DNA from: Streptomyces minutiscleroticus
GTDB lineage: Bacteria; Actinomycetota; Actinomycetes; Streptomycetales; Streptomycetaceae
Assembly (NCBI RefSeq): GCF_014650875.1
Contig: NZ_BMVU01000020.1
Location: forward strand, 62,001-126,000
Reading direction: 5' to 3'
DNA: 64,000 nucleotides
The translations under genes were made by a program, and so were the position numbers. Below are positions 32,724-42,302 of this stretch, piece by piece; the first letter of the stretch is position 1; each line of letters opens with the position of its first letter. The notes beneath the pieces are model-generated. The model searched no databases, was not told where the DNA came from, and was given only the letters and a program-made list of their open reading frames with translations.

Positions 32724-33089
32724 ATGGCGCTGTTCGGAAACGCGCACTCCGTCGATCCCGTCTCCGCCCAGCAGGAGTACGGGCGGCTGCTGGGGCAGGG
32801 CGAGCAGGTTCACGCCGCCTACCTGCTGATACGGGACACCATCCTCTTCACCGACCGGCGGCTCATCCTGGTCGACAAGCAGGGGATCACCGGCAAGAAG
32901 GTGGAGTACCACTCCATCCCGTACCGCAGCATCACTCACTTCGCGGTGGAGACCGCCGGGACCTTCGACCTCGACGCCGAGCTCAAGATCTGGCTGTCCG
33001 GGAACTCCGCGCCGATCCAGAAGACCTTCACCAAGGGCGTGGACATCTACGAGGTGCAGGCGATCCTGACACAGTTCGTGACGCGGTAG
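32724..33089 (+). CDS. bacterial PH-domain protein
   Basis: 121 residues from ATG 32724 with GGGG upstream. A single bacterial pleckstrin-homology-like domain: VHAAYLLIRDTILFTDRRLILVDKQ, then KKVEYHSIPYRSITHFAVETAG and a C-terminal helix GVDIYEVQAILTQFV, all of the bPH_1 type. These proteins form rings in solution, with no known enzyme activity. No membrane anchor is present, so it is cytoplasmic. Confidence 0.88.
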   Translation: MALFGNAHSVDPVSAQQEYGRLLGQGEQVHAAYLLIRDTILFTDRRLILVDKQGITGKKVEYHSIPYRSITHFAVETAGTFDLDAELKIWLSGNSAPIQKTFTKGVDIYEVQAILTQFVTR

Positions 33090-33237
33090 TCGAGGCGGGG
33101 GCGGGTGCCCTCCCGGACCGGTGCGGGCTCCCGGAGCGGATCGGGCTCCCGGAGGGACCGGGCCGGCTCGGCCGGCTCGTCCGGGCCGGACCGGGTCGGC
33201 GCGGTCCGGGTTCCGTCCCCACCGCTAGCATCCGGGC

Positions 33238-33744
33238 ATGACTACAGACGCATCCTCCGCCTCCGTGTACGACGTCGAGATCGGTGCCCTGCAAGGGGGG
33301 TCCGCCGGGCTCAAGCAGTACGAAGGGCAGGTCGTGCTCGTCGTGAACGTGGCCTCCAAGTGCGGGCTCACGCCGCAGTACGCGGGCCTCGAACGGCTGC
33401 AGGAGCGGTACGCGGAGCGGGGCTTCACCGTGCTCGGCGTGCCCTGCAACCAGTTCCTGGGGCAGGAGCCCGGCACGTCCGAGGAGATCGCCGAGTTCTG
33501 CTCGGCCACGTACGGGGTCACCTTCCCGATGACCGAGAAGGTCGAGGTGAACGGGGCCGGCCGGCACGCGCTGTACGAGCGTCTCGTCGGCTTCACGGAC
33601 GGCGAGGGGCACAGCGGGGACATCCGCTGGAACTTCGAGAAGTTCCTGGTCGGGCGGGACGGCCGGGTCGTCGCCCGCTTCTCGCCGCAGACCGAGCCGG
33701 AGTCCGCCGAGGTCGTCGCCGCGATCGAGGCGCAGATCGGCTGA
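33238..33744 (+). CDS. glutathione peroxidase family protein (thiol peroxidase)
   Basis: 168 residues from ATG 33238. The catalytic set is present: Cys42 in NVASKCGLTPQYAGL, Gln in VPCNQFLGQEPG and Trp in IRWNFEKFLVGRDG. It reduces hydrogen and lipid peroxides. Actinomycetes lack glutathione, so the reductant is probably thioredoxin or mycothiol, with the second Cys in PCNQF acting as partner. It is cytoplasmic and converges with the membrane protein gene. Confidence 0.93.
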   Translation: MTTDASSASVYDVEIGALQGGSAGLKQYEGQVVLVVNVASKCGLTPQYAGLERLQERYAERGFTVLGVPCNQFLGQEPGTSEEIAEFCSATYGVTFPMTEKVEVNGAGRHALYERLVGFTDGEGHSGDIRWNFEKFLVGRDGRVVARFSPQTEPESAEVVAAIEAQIG

Positions 33745-33751
33745 GGCCGTT

Positions 33752-33771
33752 CCGGGAGCCGCGGCTCCCGG
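33752..33771. terminator. palindromic bidirectional terminator
   Basis: A 20-bp perfect palindrome (CCGGGAGCCG / CGGCTCCCGG) right after the peroxidase stop codon, between convergent genes. Confidence 0.5.
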
Positions 33772-33845
33772 GGCCCCGACGCCTCGGGGGCCGGGCCCGC
33801 CGTCGCCGAGGGCCGGGAGCGGTGTCCCGCCCCCGGCCGCCGGTC

Positions 33846-35927
33846 TCAGCGCAGTTCCTCCGGGCACGGCGTTCCCCGCGGCAGCTGGTAGGGCGCCGCC
33901 AGGCGGTAGGTGCCCGCCTTCGGGGCCAGCAGTTCCGTCCACTTGTCGCCGGACGCGTCCTCCTGCGCCTCCATCAGGCAGCCGTTGACGTTGGCGTACG
34001 TCTTCGGCATGCCCTCCGCGCGGTTCTTGGACTCCTCCGTCTCCCGGGGCGACTTCACGCTCTTGCCCTCGGCGTCGACGAGGCCGAGCCACGGGGAGTA
34101 CGGGATGCGGATGAGGACGCGGCCCGGGCCCTTCACCTCGATCGTCCACTCGCCCTGCTCGGCGCGCTCGACGGTCGCGGGCGGGTCGGCGAGCGGCGTC
34201 GGGTCGGTGACGGCGAACAGCCGCCAGTTGGCGTCGCCCCAGATCTGCTTCAGGTACGGCATCCCGCGCTGGACGAGTTCGCGCTCGCGCTCGCCGCCGT
34301 CGCCGTCCGGCTCGCCCTTCGGGAGCACGACGTAGTGGACGGCCCAGCGCTGCAGCCACTCGTGGTAGTTCGCGGAGTTGAGGGTGTCGTCGTAGAAGAG
34401 GGGGTTGCGCTCCATGTCGGCCTGGCGGTTCCAGCCGCGGGCCAGGTTCACGTACGGGGCGAGGGCGGACGCCTCGCGGTGCGAGCGGGCCGGTACGACC
34501 TCCACGCGGCCCTTCTCGGCGCCGGCGACCTGGAGCTGGTTGACGAGCGGGGCCAGCTCGCGCGCCCAGGAGGCGGCGGGCGTGGTGTGCACGACGTCGT
34601 CCACCGACTTGTAGCCGATCCAGGTCACGAAGCCGGCGAACGCCACCACGATCGCGTACCACTTGCGCGAGCGCGGCGCCGCGAACGGCAGCGCCGCCAG
34701 CAGCACGACGCCCGCGAAGAGCATGGACAGGCGGGTGATGTTGGAGCCGATCTGCGAGCTGACCGCCCAGACGAGGAGGACGGAGAGGCCGTACACGGCG
34801 GAGGTGATGCGCACCGTCTTCCACCGCTTGGGGACGAGCAGGAAGACCAGGACCGCGTACAGCAGGGGCAGCGAGGCCGAGCCGAAGCTCATCGGCTGGG
34901 TGCCGGAGAAGGGGAACAGCCAGGCGGAGAGGCCCACGACGAGGCTGGGCGCGAGGCCGAGGGCGTACGCGCCGGGGCGGCGCCTCTGCAGGAACAGCGC
35001 CACGGCGATCAGGCCGACGAAGAGCCCCGCCACGGGCGAGGACGCCGTCGCGAGGGCGGCGAGGGGCGCGGCGCACAGGGCCTTGGCCCACCGCTTGTAG
35101 CGCCAGCGGTAGGGCCAGCAGAAGACGACGGCGGTCGCGGCGAGCGCGAAGAGGACGCCGAGGCCGAAGGTGACACGGCCGGACGCGGCGTTGCAGAACA
35201 GGCCGAAGACCCCGGCGAGGGCGGGCCACAGTGGCCTGCGCACCACCCGGCTGCGGATGAGGACCATCGTCAGCAGCCCGGCGGACAGCGTGCCCGCGAT
35301 CATCATCGTCGTGCGCACGCCGAGGACCGACATCAGGTACGGCGAGACGACGCTGTACGACACCGGGTGCATGCCGCCGTACCAGGCGAGGTTGTACGCC
35401 GAGTCGGGGTGCCGGCCGACGAACTCGGCCCACGCGTCCTGTGCCGCGAGATCGCCGCCGCTGTTCGCGAAGGTGAAGAACCAGACGAGGTGCAGGGCAC
35501 CGGAGAGCGCGGTGGCGACGGTGACGGGGTGCGCGAGGAAGCGGAGGACGGCGGGGCGCGGACCGCGCCCGGGGGCGGCCGCGCCGCCGGATCTCTTGCC
35601 GTTCGGCCTGGACGCCCCGCCGCCGTCCGGGCCCGGCGCCTTGCCCACCGGGCCGGGTGCCTTGCCCTCCGGCCCGGGTGCCTCGCCGTCCTGGTCGGCC
35701 GGAGACGTCCGGTCCGCGCGATCGACGTGGTCGGTTCGGTCCGCGCGATCGACGTGGTCGGTCCGATCGACGTGGTCGGCCCGGTCCGCGTGGTCGGTCC
35801 GGACGGTGCCGTCGGCGCGGTCACCGGTGAGCGGGAACTCCCGCCGGCCCGTCGGCAGCCGTATTCGCGCACCGGCTCCCGGGTCCGGCTCGGCGTCGTC
35901 GGCGCGTGTCGGCTCCGCAGTGGCCAC
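33846..35927 (-). CDS. polytopic membrane protein, possible GT-C glycosyltransferase
   Basis: 693 residues from GTG 35927 with GGGGAG upstream; the open frame extends to 36011. A disordered N-terminus (~130 residues) contains repeats of DHVDRAD/DHVDRT followed by APGPxGK repeats. About 11-12 hydrophobic helices follow (from LSGALHLVWFFTFANSG to SRKWYAIVVAFAGFVTWIG), then a soluble C-terminal domain of ~220 residues including HYVVLPKGEPDGDGG. An outside loop early in the membrane part with DSAYNLAWYGGMHPVSYS is the kind of acidic/aromatic loop seen in GT-C polyprenol-sugar glycosyltransferases. No exact family is recognised. It follows a D,D-carboxypeptidase gene, suggesting a cell-envelope role. 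Confidence 0.65.
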   Translation of the reverse strand: MATAEPTRADDAEPDPGAGARIRLPTGRREFPLTGDRADGTVRTDHADRADHVDRTDHVDRADRTDHVDRADRTSPADQDGEAPGPEGKAPGPVGKAPGPDGGGASRPNGKRSGGAAAPGRGPRPAVLRFLAHPVTVATALSGALHLVWFFTFANSGGDLAAQDAWAEFVGRHPDSAYNLAWYGGMHPVSYSVVSPYLMSVLGVRTTMMIAGTLSAGLLTMVLIRSRVVRRPLWPALAGVFGLFCNAASGRVTFGLGVLFALAATAVVFCWPYRWRYKRWAKALCAAPLAALATASSPVAGLFVGLIAVALFLQRRRPGAYALGLAPSLVVGLSAWLFPFSGTQPMSFGSASLPLLYAVLVFLLVPKRWKTVRITSAVYGLSVLLVWAVSSQIGSNITRLSMLFAGVVLLAALPFAAPRSRKWYAIVVAFAGFVTWIGYKSVDDVVHTTPAASWARELAPLVNQLQVAGAEKGRVEVVPARSHREASALAPYVNLARGWNRQADMERNPLFYDDTLNSANYHEWLQRWAVHYVVLPKGEPDGDGGERERELVQRGMPYLKQIWGDANWRLFAVTDPTPLADPPATVERAEQGEWTIEVKGPGRVLIRIPYSPWLGLVDAEGKSVKSPRETEESKNRAEGMPKTYANVNGCLMEAQEDASGDKWTELLAPKAGTYRLAAPYQLPRGTPCPEELR

Positions 35928-36009
35928 TCGAAGGCACTCCCCGTGTCCCGTTTTTCCGCTCTCGGCCGGGTCCCTGATCCCCGGTCTGCCCCGATTTCGC
36001 GACGCTAGC

Positions 36010-36058
36010 ACGCACCCTGCCCGGAAGCCCCGGGGCGGGGCTCCCCGACAGGGTGCGT
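36010..36058 (-). terminator. hairpin after the carboxypeptidase gene
   Basis: ACGCACCCTG (36010-36019) pairs with CAGGGTGCGT (36049-36058), with further G/C pairing inside. It lies beyond the 36127 stop codon in the minus-strand direction. Confidence 0.5.
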
Positions 36059-36126
36059 CGGGTCCGTCGCGGGCCCGTGCGGCCGTGGCCCGTACGGCCG
36101 CGGCCGCCGTGCGGCAGGCGCGTCCG

Positions 36127-39045
36127 TCAGGCCACGCGGGTCAGCCTGGACCCGTAGCCCGGCTCGGTGAGGTCGGTCTGGAGGGCGACCGGGACCTGGA
36201 CCGCGTCGCCCGTGCCGTCGCCGACGTTCAGGACGCCGACCTCGGTCCCGGCCTTCGCCTCGTGCGGGATCGCCTCGCCGTCGTCGGACAGCTCCAGCTT
36301 GACCGTCTGCCCGGCCCAGCCGACCGCCGAGACGTCCTTGGTGACGACGACCGGCGTACGGCCGCCCAGCTGGTCGTCGACGTACCCGACGACGTCGCCC
36401 TTCTTCAGGATCGTCTCCGAGGTCAGCGCGTCCTGCGCGGCGAGCAGCGCGGTCTTGCTGACGGCGTTGACGGTGTCGATGATCGGCGGCTTGTGCTGGC
36501 CGAGGACCGCGCCGACGACGGTGACCGTCTCGCCGCCGACCTCCTGGGTGGCGGCGAACAGCAGGTTGCCGCCGGCCTTGGTGGTGGAGCCGGTCTTGAT
36601 GCCGATGGCGTTGTTGTAGGGGACCAGGCGGTTGTAGTTCTGCCAGGTCTGACCCGACGGGTCCTTCCAGGTGGGCAGCTTGGTGATCTCCACGAGGGCC
36701 GGGATCGTCACCAGCTCGTTGCCCAGCTTCACCTGGTCCTCGGCGGTGGAGACGGTGGTCTCCTGCAGACCGGAGGGGTCGGTGTACGTGGTGTTGGTCA
36801 TGCCGAGGTCCTTCGCGGCCGCGTTCATCTTCTTGACGAACGCCTCCTCGGAACCGGCGTCCCAACGGGCCAGCAGACGCGCGATGTTGTTGGCCGACGG
36901 GATCATGATGGCCGACAGCGCGTCCCGCTCGGTGAGCGTGTCGCCCTCCTTGACGGTGTTGAGCGTCGACTCGCCGTCCTTGTCGTAGCCGCCCTCCTTC
37001 TCCGCCTTCGCGTCGACGGGGACGGACTCGCCGTCCTCGCCGGACTTCAGCGGGTGCTCCTTGAGGATCACGTACGCGGTCATGGCCTTGGCGACCGAGC
37101 CGATGGCGACGGGCTCCTGCTTGCCGAAGTCGTCCACGGTGCCGATGCCGTTGACGTCCATCCAGCCCTGCCCCTCGTCGGGCCAGGGCAGGGAGACGTC
37201 GCTGCCCTTGAAGGCGTACGTCCCGTCCGCCGACAGGGCGAGGGCCGGCGCGGGCAGGGGGCGCACGGCCTGGACGACCGCAAAGACGACCAGGAGCAGG
37301 ATGACCAGCGGCGTCCAGATCTTCACCCGGCGCACCAGGGTGCGGACCGGGGTCTCCGGGGGCGGCGGGGTGTTCGTCAGCTCCGCCAGCAGGTCCAGCG
37401 GCGGCTTCGGCGGCAGCGGCTGCTGGGTGGTGCGCTCCGGGCCGACCCGCGGCAGGGCGGTGGTCTCGGAGGACGGGGGCACGGCGGCCGCGGGCGCGGC
37501 CGGACCATCCGGTCGTCCCGGCTGCCCCGGCTGACCCGGCCGCTCCGGCTTGCGCGTCGCCGGGTCGTCCAGCTGCTTCAGCGCGACGAACTTGCTGGTG
37601 CGCTCGGTGTCCTTCTCGGGCTCCGCCTCGCCGGAGTCCGGAGTGCGGTCCTCGCGCTTCCCCGAGCCGGCGTCACCGGACCCGGCGCCCCCCGCGGCAC
37701 CGGCCGCGCCTGCGGCACCGGCCGCGGCTCCCGACTTGGAACCACCGGCGGAGTCCGACCGGGGACCGTCCGCGGAACCGGCCCCGGAACCCTTCGCGGA
37801 GGCGGCGGATGCTCCGGCCCCGGAAGCCCGCTCGCCGTCGTCCTCCCCGGCCGCCTTGCCGGCGGCCTTGCCCGCCGACCCGCCGCCCGGCCGGGCGTCG
37901 CCCAGCTTGAGCATCGTGGTGGGCTGGTCCACGGCGGACTCGCGGGCCTTGCGCGCCTCACGGGCCTTGCGGGCCTCACCGACGTTGAAGACGGCCGTGG
38001 GCTGGTCGAGCGGACGCGTCGCCGCGTCCCCGCTCCCGGCGCCCTCGTCCCCGGCCTCCCCGTCAGCCCTCTCGGCCTTCTCGCCCTTCCCGCCGGTCCC
38101 CTCGGCCTTCCCGGCGCCGTCGGACTTCGCGGTCCCGTCGGACCTCGCGTCCGCGGCCTTCGACCCGGCGCCGACAACCGCGGCGTCGACGGCCGCGGCC
38201 TTCTCGCCGTCCCCCTTCGCGGCGGCCGGAGAGGTCTTCGCACCGTCGCCCTTCGCGGCGGCGCCGTCCGTCTTCTTCTCGTTCTTCTCGTTCTTCCCGC
38301 CGTCGGCCGCGCCCCCGGACCCCGCAGGGCCTTCGGCCGCCGCGGAACTCCCGGTCTCCTCGAAGCCCTCCGGCTTCGCGGAGCCCTCCGGCTCCCCGGA
38401 CCCGCCGGGCTCCTCGGACGAACCCTTGCCGCCGTCGCCCTTCGCGGAACCGCCCGCGCCACCGGCGCCCGCACCGGCCGCCGTGTCCCCGGACGTACTG
38501 CCGGAACCGGTCCCGGCACGCTCCTCCGCGGACTCCCCGGCGGAATCCCCCGCCGAGGCGTCCGGCGCGTCCTGTGCGTCCTTCGCGCCCGTGGACGGCT
38601 CTCCCTCCGGCTTCGGCCGCGCTTGCGGCCGCGGCTCCCGCGCACCCCGCGCCGAGCCCGCCGCCGTGCTCCCGTCCTTACCCGACGTACCCGCGTTCGA
38701 ATCCTGCGTGCCCGTTTCGCCGACCGCTTCGGGCCTGCCGGACCCGCCGGTCGCGTCGCCGTCCTCCGCCGACCCGGCCCGCCCGGAGAGCGCCCGGGTC
38801 GAGAACACCGCCGTCGCCGTGTCGACCCGTCCCGAGGCCGCCGCGGCCTCCCGCGCCACCGCGAGCCGCGGGTCGCCACCCGTCCCCGAGGGCCGCTCCG
38901 AACCCGTGGAAGACGTCGAAGACGCTGCCCGGCCGGCCGCCGAGGCCGGACCCGGGACGGACGCCGTGACCGGAGCCTTGCTCCCCGACGCCGGTTCCGC
39001 CGACGACTCGTGCTGCTTCGACCTGTCGGGGGACTCGCCCGCCAC
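36127..39045 (-). CDS. D-alanyl-D-alanine carboxypeptidase with long disordered N-terminus
   Basis: 972 residues. GTG 39045 is chosen because AGGAGG precedes it by about six bases; GTG 39066 has no such site. Residues 1-570 are cytoplasmic, low-complexity Ala/Gly/Ser/Glu/Lys sequence with spaced motifs such as DQPTAVFNVGEARKA and DQPTTMLKLGDARP. One membrane helix follows (WTPLVILLLVVFAVVQAV, about 575-592). The extracellular C-terminal domain has the penicilloyl serine transferase triad: SVAK (Ser about 647), SAN (about 717) and KTG (about 816). It trims terminal D-Ala from peptidoglycan stems. The catalytic part is ordinary; the tail is several times longer than usual. It is the likely homologue of S. 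coelicolor SCO4439. Confidence 0.9.
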   Translation of the reverse strand: MAGESPDRSKQHESSAEPASGSKAPVTASVPGPASAAGRAASSTSSTGSERPSGTGGDPRLAVAREAAAASGRVDTATAVFSTRALSGRAGSAEDGDATGGSGRPEAVGETGTQDSNAGTSGKDGSTAAGSARGAREPRPQARPKPEGEPSTGAKDAQDAPDASAGDSAGESAEERAGTGSGSTSGDTAAGAGAGGAGGSAKGDGGKGSSEEPGGSGEPEGSAKPEGFEETGSSAAAEGPAGSGGAADGGKNEKNEKKTDGAAAKGDGAKTSPAAAKGDGEKAAAVDAAVVGAGSKAADARSDGTAKSDGAGKAEGTGGKGEKAERADGEAGDEGAGSGDAATRPLDQPTAVFNVGEARKAREARKARESAVDQPTTMLKLGDARPGGGSAGKAAGKAAGEDDGERASGAGASAASAKGSGAGSADGPRSDSAGGSKSGAAAGAAGAAGAAGGAGSGDAGSGKREDRTPDSGEAEPEKDTERTSKFVALKQLDDPATRKPERPGQPGQPGRPDGPAAPAAAVPPSSETTALPRVGPERTTQQPLPPKPPLDLLAELTNTPPPPETPVRTLVRRVKIWTPLVILLLVVFAVVQAVRPLPAPALALSADGTYAFKGSDVSLPWPDEGQGWMDVNGIGTVDDFGKQEPVAIGSVAKAMTAYVILKEHPLKSGEDGESVPVDAKAEKEGGYDKDGESTLNTVKEGDTLTERDALSAIMIPSANNIARLLARWDAGSEEAFVKKMNAAAKDLGMTNTTYTDPSGLQETTVSTAEDQVKLGNELVTIPALVEITKLPTWKDPSGQTWQNYNRLVPYNNAIGIKTGSTTKAGGNLLFAATQEVGGETVTVVGAVLGQHKPPIIDTVNAVSKTALLAAQDALTSETILKKGDVVGYVDDQLGGRTPVVVTKDVSAVGWAGQTVKLELSDDGEAIPHEAKAGTEVGVLNVGDGTGDAVQVPVALQTDLTEPGYGSRLTRVA

Positions 39046-39274
39046 CGATGCCTCCTCCTGCGCCACTCACCGTGCGCCCGAACCGAACCGTGAACCCGTG
39101 ACCGCCGCCCGGACACCGCTGCCCGAACCATGTCCAGTGTCCCGTGCGAGACCTCGGTCCCTGCGCTAGACGAGAACGACATACCTACCGGTTCCACTAC
39201 GAACCGGTCACGCACCCTCGACAGACCAATGTGAGAGGGGTCACCCTGTCATTCATCCACGCGGGGAGGCATGG

Positions 39275-40030
39275 ATGGGCAGGAGCCGCAGAACACTTCC
39301 GGAGGAGCTTCTGCTGCTCGCTCTGGACCCGGCCACGGGTACCACAGCGCAGCCGCAGTCGCTCGACCTCGGTCTGGCCGGAGCACAGCTAGTGGAGCTG
39401 GCGCTGGCCGGACGGATAGCCCCAGACGGGGATCGTATCGCCGTGGTGGTACCACGGCCGACCGGAGATCCGACTTTGGACTGCGCGTTGGAGTTGCTGC
39501 GAAGGCGTGGCGCTCCCGTTCGGGCGGTCCACTGGATCGGCGGGCCCCGGCTGGGGCTGCGCCAGACGTATCTCTCGCATCTGGAGCGCTGCGGCATGGT
39601 GCATGCCGTCGCGGGCCAGATGTGCGGGGTGCTGCCGACGACTCGCTACCAGGCGACGGACACGGCCATCAGCCGGGAGATCAGGGCCCGGCTGGATTCG
39701 GCGATCCGTACCGGCGTACCGCCGGACCCACGGACCGCGGCGCTCGCCGCGCTGGCCCACGCGGTCGGCCTCGGCAAGCACCTCTATCCGGGGAACGAGG
39801 GGCGCTCGTCGCGCTCCCGGCTCCGGGACCTGATCCGTCACGACCCGATGGGCGGACTCGTCGCGCACGCCGTGATGGACGTCCAGAACGGCGTGGCGGC
39901 ACAGCCCCGCCGCAGCCCGGCACCGGCAGGCCGCCCGGCCGCGTCCGGGGCCAGGCCCGCACCGGAGGCCTCCAGGGGCGTTCCGATGCAGCCGCGCCGG
40001 GGCTCCATGGCGCGCGCCGTGGTCCACTGA
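39275..40030 (+). CDS. GPP34-family protein (GOLPH3-like)
   Basis: 251 residues from ATG 39275 with GGGGAGG six bases upstream. It belongs to the GPP34 family, named for a eukaryotic Golgi lipid-binding phosphoprotein and common in actinobacteria. Family features are TLPEELLLLALDPATG at the start, ALAGRIAPDGDRIAVV, and SRSRLRDLIRHDPMGGLVAHAV. Bacterial functions are unproven, but lipid binding at the membrane is likely. The last 50 residues are Pro/Ala/Arg-rich and disordered. It diverges from the carboxypeptidase gene over 229 bases. Confidence 0.87.
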   Translation: MGRSRRTLPEELLLLALDPATGTTAQPQSLDLGLAGAQLVELALAGRIAPDGDRIAVVVPRPTGDPTLDCALELLRRRGAPVRAVHWIGGPRLGLRQTYLSHLERCGMVHAVAGQMCGVLPTTRYQATDTAISREIRARLDSAIRTGVPPDPRTAALAALAHAVGLGKHLYPGNEGRSSRSRLRDLIRHDPMGGLVAHAVMDVQNGVAAQPRRSPAPAGRPAASGARPAPEASRGVPMQPRRGSMARAVVH

Positions 40031-40876
40031 GCCGGGTGGCCCCGGCACCGCCGGCGGCCGCGGCACGCACCGCAGCACAGCGTTTCGGTGACCGAGGACG
40101 CCACCGCGTCCCGGTGACCGGGCACCACCACCGCAGCACCGCAACACCTCGAGCGGTACGCACCATCGCCGCAGCACCTCAGCAGTACGCACCATCACCG
40201 CAGCAGTACGCACCACCACGCACCGCACCACCGAGCGCCGCGCCGCAGTCCCCCAGTGACCCGGTTCGGGAGCCGCCGGTCCGCGCGGGGCGGCGGGCCG
40301 TACGTCCGGACGACGACACGGCCCGCCGCCCCGCGCGGCCGCTTTTTTCCGCCACCCGCGGGCCCGCGGGCCCGCCGTTCCGCCGCGGCACACGGGCGCA
40401 CCGCCTGCACGGCCGCCCCACGGGCCGCCGTGCCGCCCTCCGGCCGGGCCCGGGCCGAGCCGCGCGCGACGGCCCCGGGGCCGTCCGGGAGGCCGCGGCG
40501 TCCCGGGCGCCGCCCGCGCGTCGGGCGCCCCGGTGACCGCCGCCGGGCCCGCCGCGCCGTCCGCGCGCACGCGCTCCCTTCCGTCCGTACTCCGCCGCCG
40601 CCCGCGCCTCGGTGCGCCGCGCGGACGTCCCCGGGCCCGCCGGAGCGCGCCGGTGCGGTCCCGCGGGCGTCCGCCCCCGCCCGCCGAAGTCGTCGCGGTG
40701 GCGAACGGCCGGCCGCCGCGACTCCGTCCCAACTGGCGCATACCCAGCGCATATCCACGGTTTCCCAGCGGTAGGAAGCCCCTTGGTGGCAATCTGCTCA
40801 GCAGCAGATACGCAAAGTAGAAGTCCCCTGAGGGCCTCAAGGGTCCTCGGAGGCCCGCAGCGGAGGTGCACGTCCA
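40031..40876 (+). other. 846-base gap before XRE regulator
   Basis: No supported gene. Bases 40150-40230 hold tandem copies of a unit like CAGTACGCACCATCACCGCAG. Bases 40260-40690 are extremely GC-rich without a coding pattern I trust. The last ~130 bases are AT-richer and should contain the promoter; TTGGTG (40783) followed about 18 bases later by GATACG is a weak candidate. Confidence 0.45.
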
Positions 40877-41734
40877 GTGGCGTCCAATGTCAATCCGACC
40901 GTCAGGCGGCGTCGGCTGGGTCAGGAACTGCGCCGGCTCCGCGAACTCAAGGGCATGACGGCCGAGGAGGTCGCCGAGCGCCTGCTCGTCTCGCAGTCCA
41001 AGATCAGCCGGCTGGAGAACGGGCGGCGCAGCATCAGCCAGCGCGACGTCCGCGACCTGTGCGGCGTCTACGAGGTCGAGGACGTCCGCATCGTCGAGTC
41101 GCTGATGCAGATGGCCAAGGACTCGCGCCAGCAGGGCTGGTGGCACTCGTTCGGCGACATCCCGTACAGCGTCTACATCGGCCTGGAGACCGACGCGGCC
41201 AGCCTGCGCGTGTACGACCCGCAGGTCGTGCCCGGGCTGCTGCAGACCCGGCCGTACGCCGAGGCGCTGATCGCGGGGGCGCTGCCGGAGACCGCGCCCG
41301 CCGACATCGACAAGCGGGTCCAGGTACGGCTGAGGCGACAGGAACGTATCTCCGCCGACGAGAACCCGCTGCGGCTGTGGACCGTGCTCGACGAGGCCGC
41401 GCTGCGCCGGGTCGTCGGCGGCCGCGAGCTGATGCGCGAGCAGCTGGAGCACCTGGTCGAGCAGTCCCAGCTGCCGCACGTGACCGTGCAGGTGATCCCC
41501 TTCGAGATGGGGGCCCACCCGGGGCTCAACGGCCAGTACGCCATCCTGGAGTTCCCCGACGCGGCGGACTCCAGCGTCGTGTACATCGAGGGCGTGACCA
41601 GCGACCTGTACCTGGAGAAGGCCAACGACGTGCAGAAGTACAGCGTGATGTACGAGCACCTGCGCGCCCAGGCGCTGAACGTGGAGCAGTCGCGGCAGTT
41701 CATCGCGGACATCGCCAAGGAGTACGCGCGCTGA
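40877..41734 (+). CDS. XRE-family regulator with DUF5753 domain
   Basis: 285 residues from GTG 40877. The helix-turn-helix (about residues 12-70) reads LGQELRRLRELKGMTAEEVA, then LLVSQSKISRLENGRRSIS. The DUF5753 sensor domain follows, with YDPQVVPGLLQTRPYAEALI and PHVTVQVIPFEMGAHPGLNG as signatures. Streptomyces has many such regulators, usually paired with a DUF397 protein, as with WhiJ in development. A DUF397 gene lies downstream (42303), but a 568-base gap separates it, which is unusual. S. coelicolor has a comparable arrangement (SCO4441-SCO4442). Confidence 0.92.
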   Translation: MASNVNPTVRRRRLGQELRRLRELKGMTAEEVAERLLVSQSKISRLENGRRSISQRDVRDLCGVYEVEDVRIVESLMQMAKDSRQQGWWHSFGDIPYSVYIGLETDAASLRVYDPQVVPGLLQTRPYAEALIAGALPETAPADIDKRVQVRLRRQERISADENPLRLWTVLDEAALRRVVGGRELMREQLEHLVEQSQLPHVTVQVIPFEMGAHPGLNGQYAILEFPDAADSSVVYIEGVTSDLYLEKANDVQKYSVMYEHLRAQALNVEQSRQFIADIAKEYAR

Positions 41735-42302
41735 CGCCGCGGGCGGGGCTCCGGCCGCGCCGCGCGGCGGGGCGTCCCGCCCGTTCCGCACGGCGTCCCG
41801 CCCGCTCCCGCACGGTAGAACGCTCCACCGTTCCCCCACGGTGAGACGTCCCGCCGCTCCTGCGCCGCGGGGACACCCCGCTCCGCGCGTCGCGCCCCCG
41901 CGGCTCCCACGGCCCTCACGGCCTCGCGCGGCGCCTCCGCGGCCCGGATCGCCGATCACGGTCGATCGGGCCGTACCACCGCCGTCGAGCGCCGCCACGC
42001 GGCCGGAATGCAGGGTCCCGCGGAGCCGTCCAGGGGGAACGCGCACGTCCGCCCCGGTGCCCGGATGCGGGTGGGTGGCGCGTGGTGGCGAGAAAGCGCC
42101 GCACGGTACACCGAGCCGCATGGCGGCGGAAGACCCCTTGGAATATGCCATCCAGTCGAGTGAATAGTCGCTTCGTGAACCGAAGCGGGCGAGTAGCGTC
42201 GATCACGCCATCACGGAACAAGGTTGGCGCAAACCGCCCCGCGGGTACGGAAAAGAGCACGTGGGACGGGTCACAACTCAACGACTGGCAAGCGGAGCGA
42301 AC
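41735..42302 (+). other. 568-base gap between XRE and DUF397 genes
   Basis: The first half is repeat-like (CGTCCCGCCCG and similar). The second half is AT-richer. CGCTTCG-TGAAC-CGAAGCG (42169-42187) is a perfect 7-bp inverted repeat and a candidate operator for the XRE regulator. A promoter for the DUF397 gene is expected here. Confidence 0.45.
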
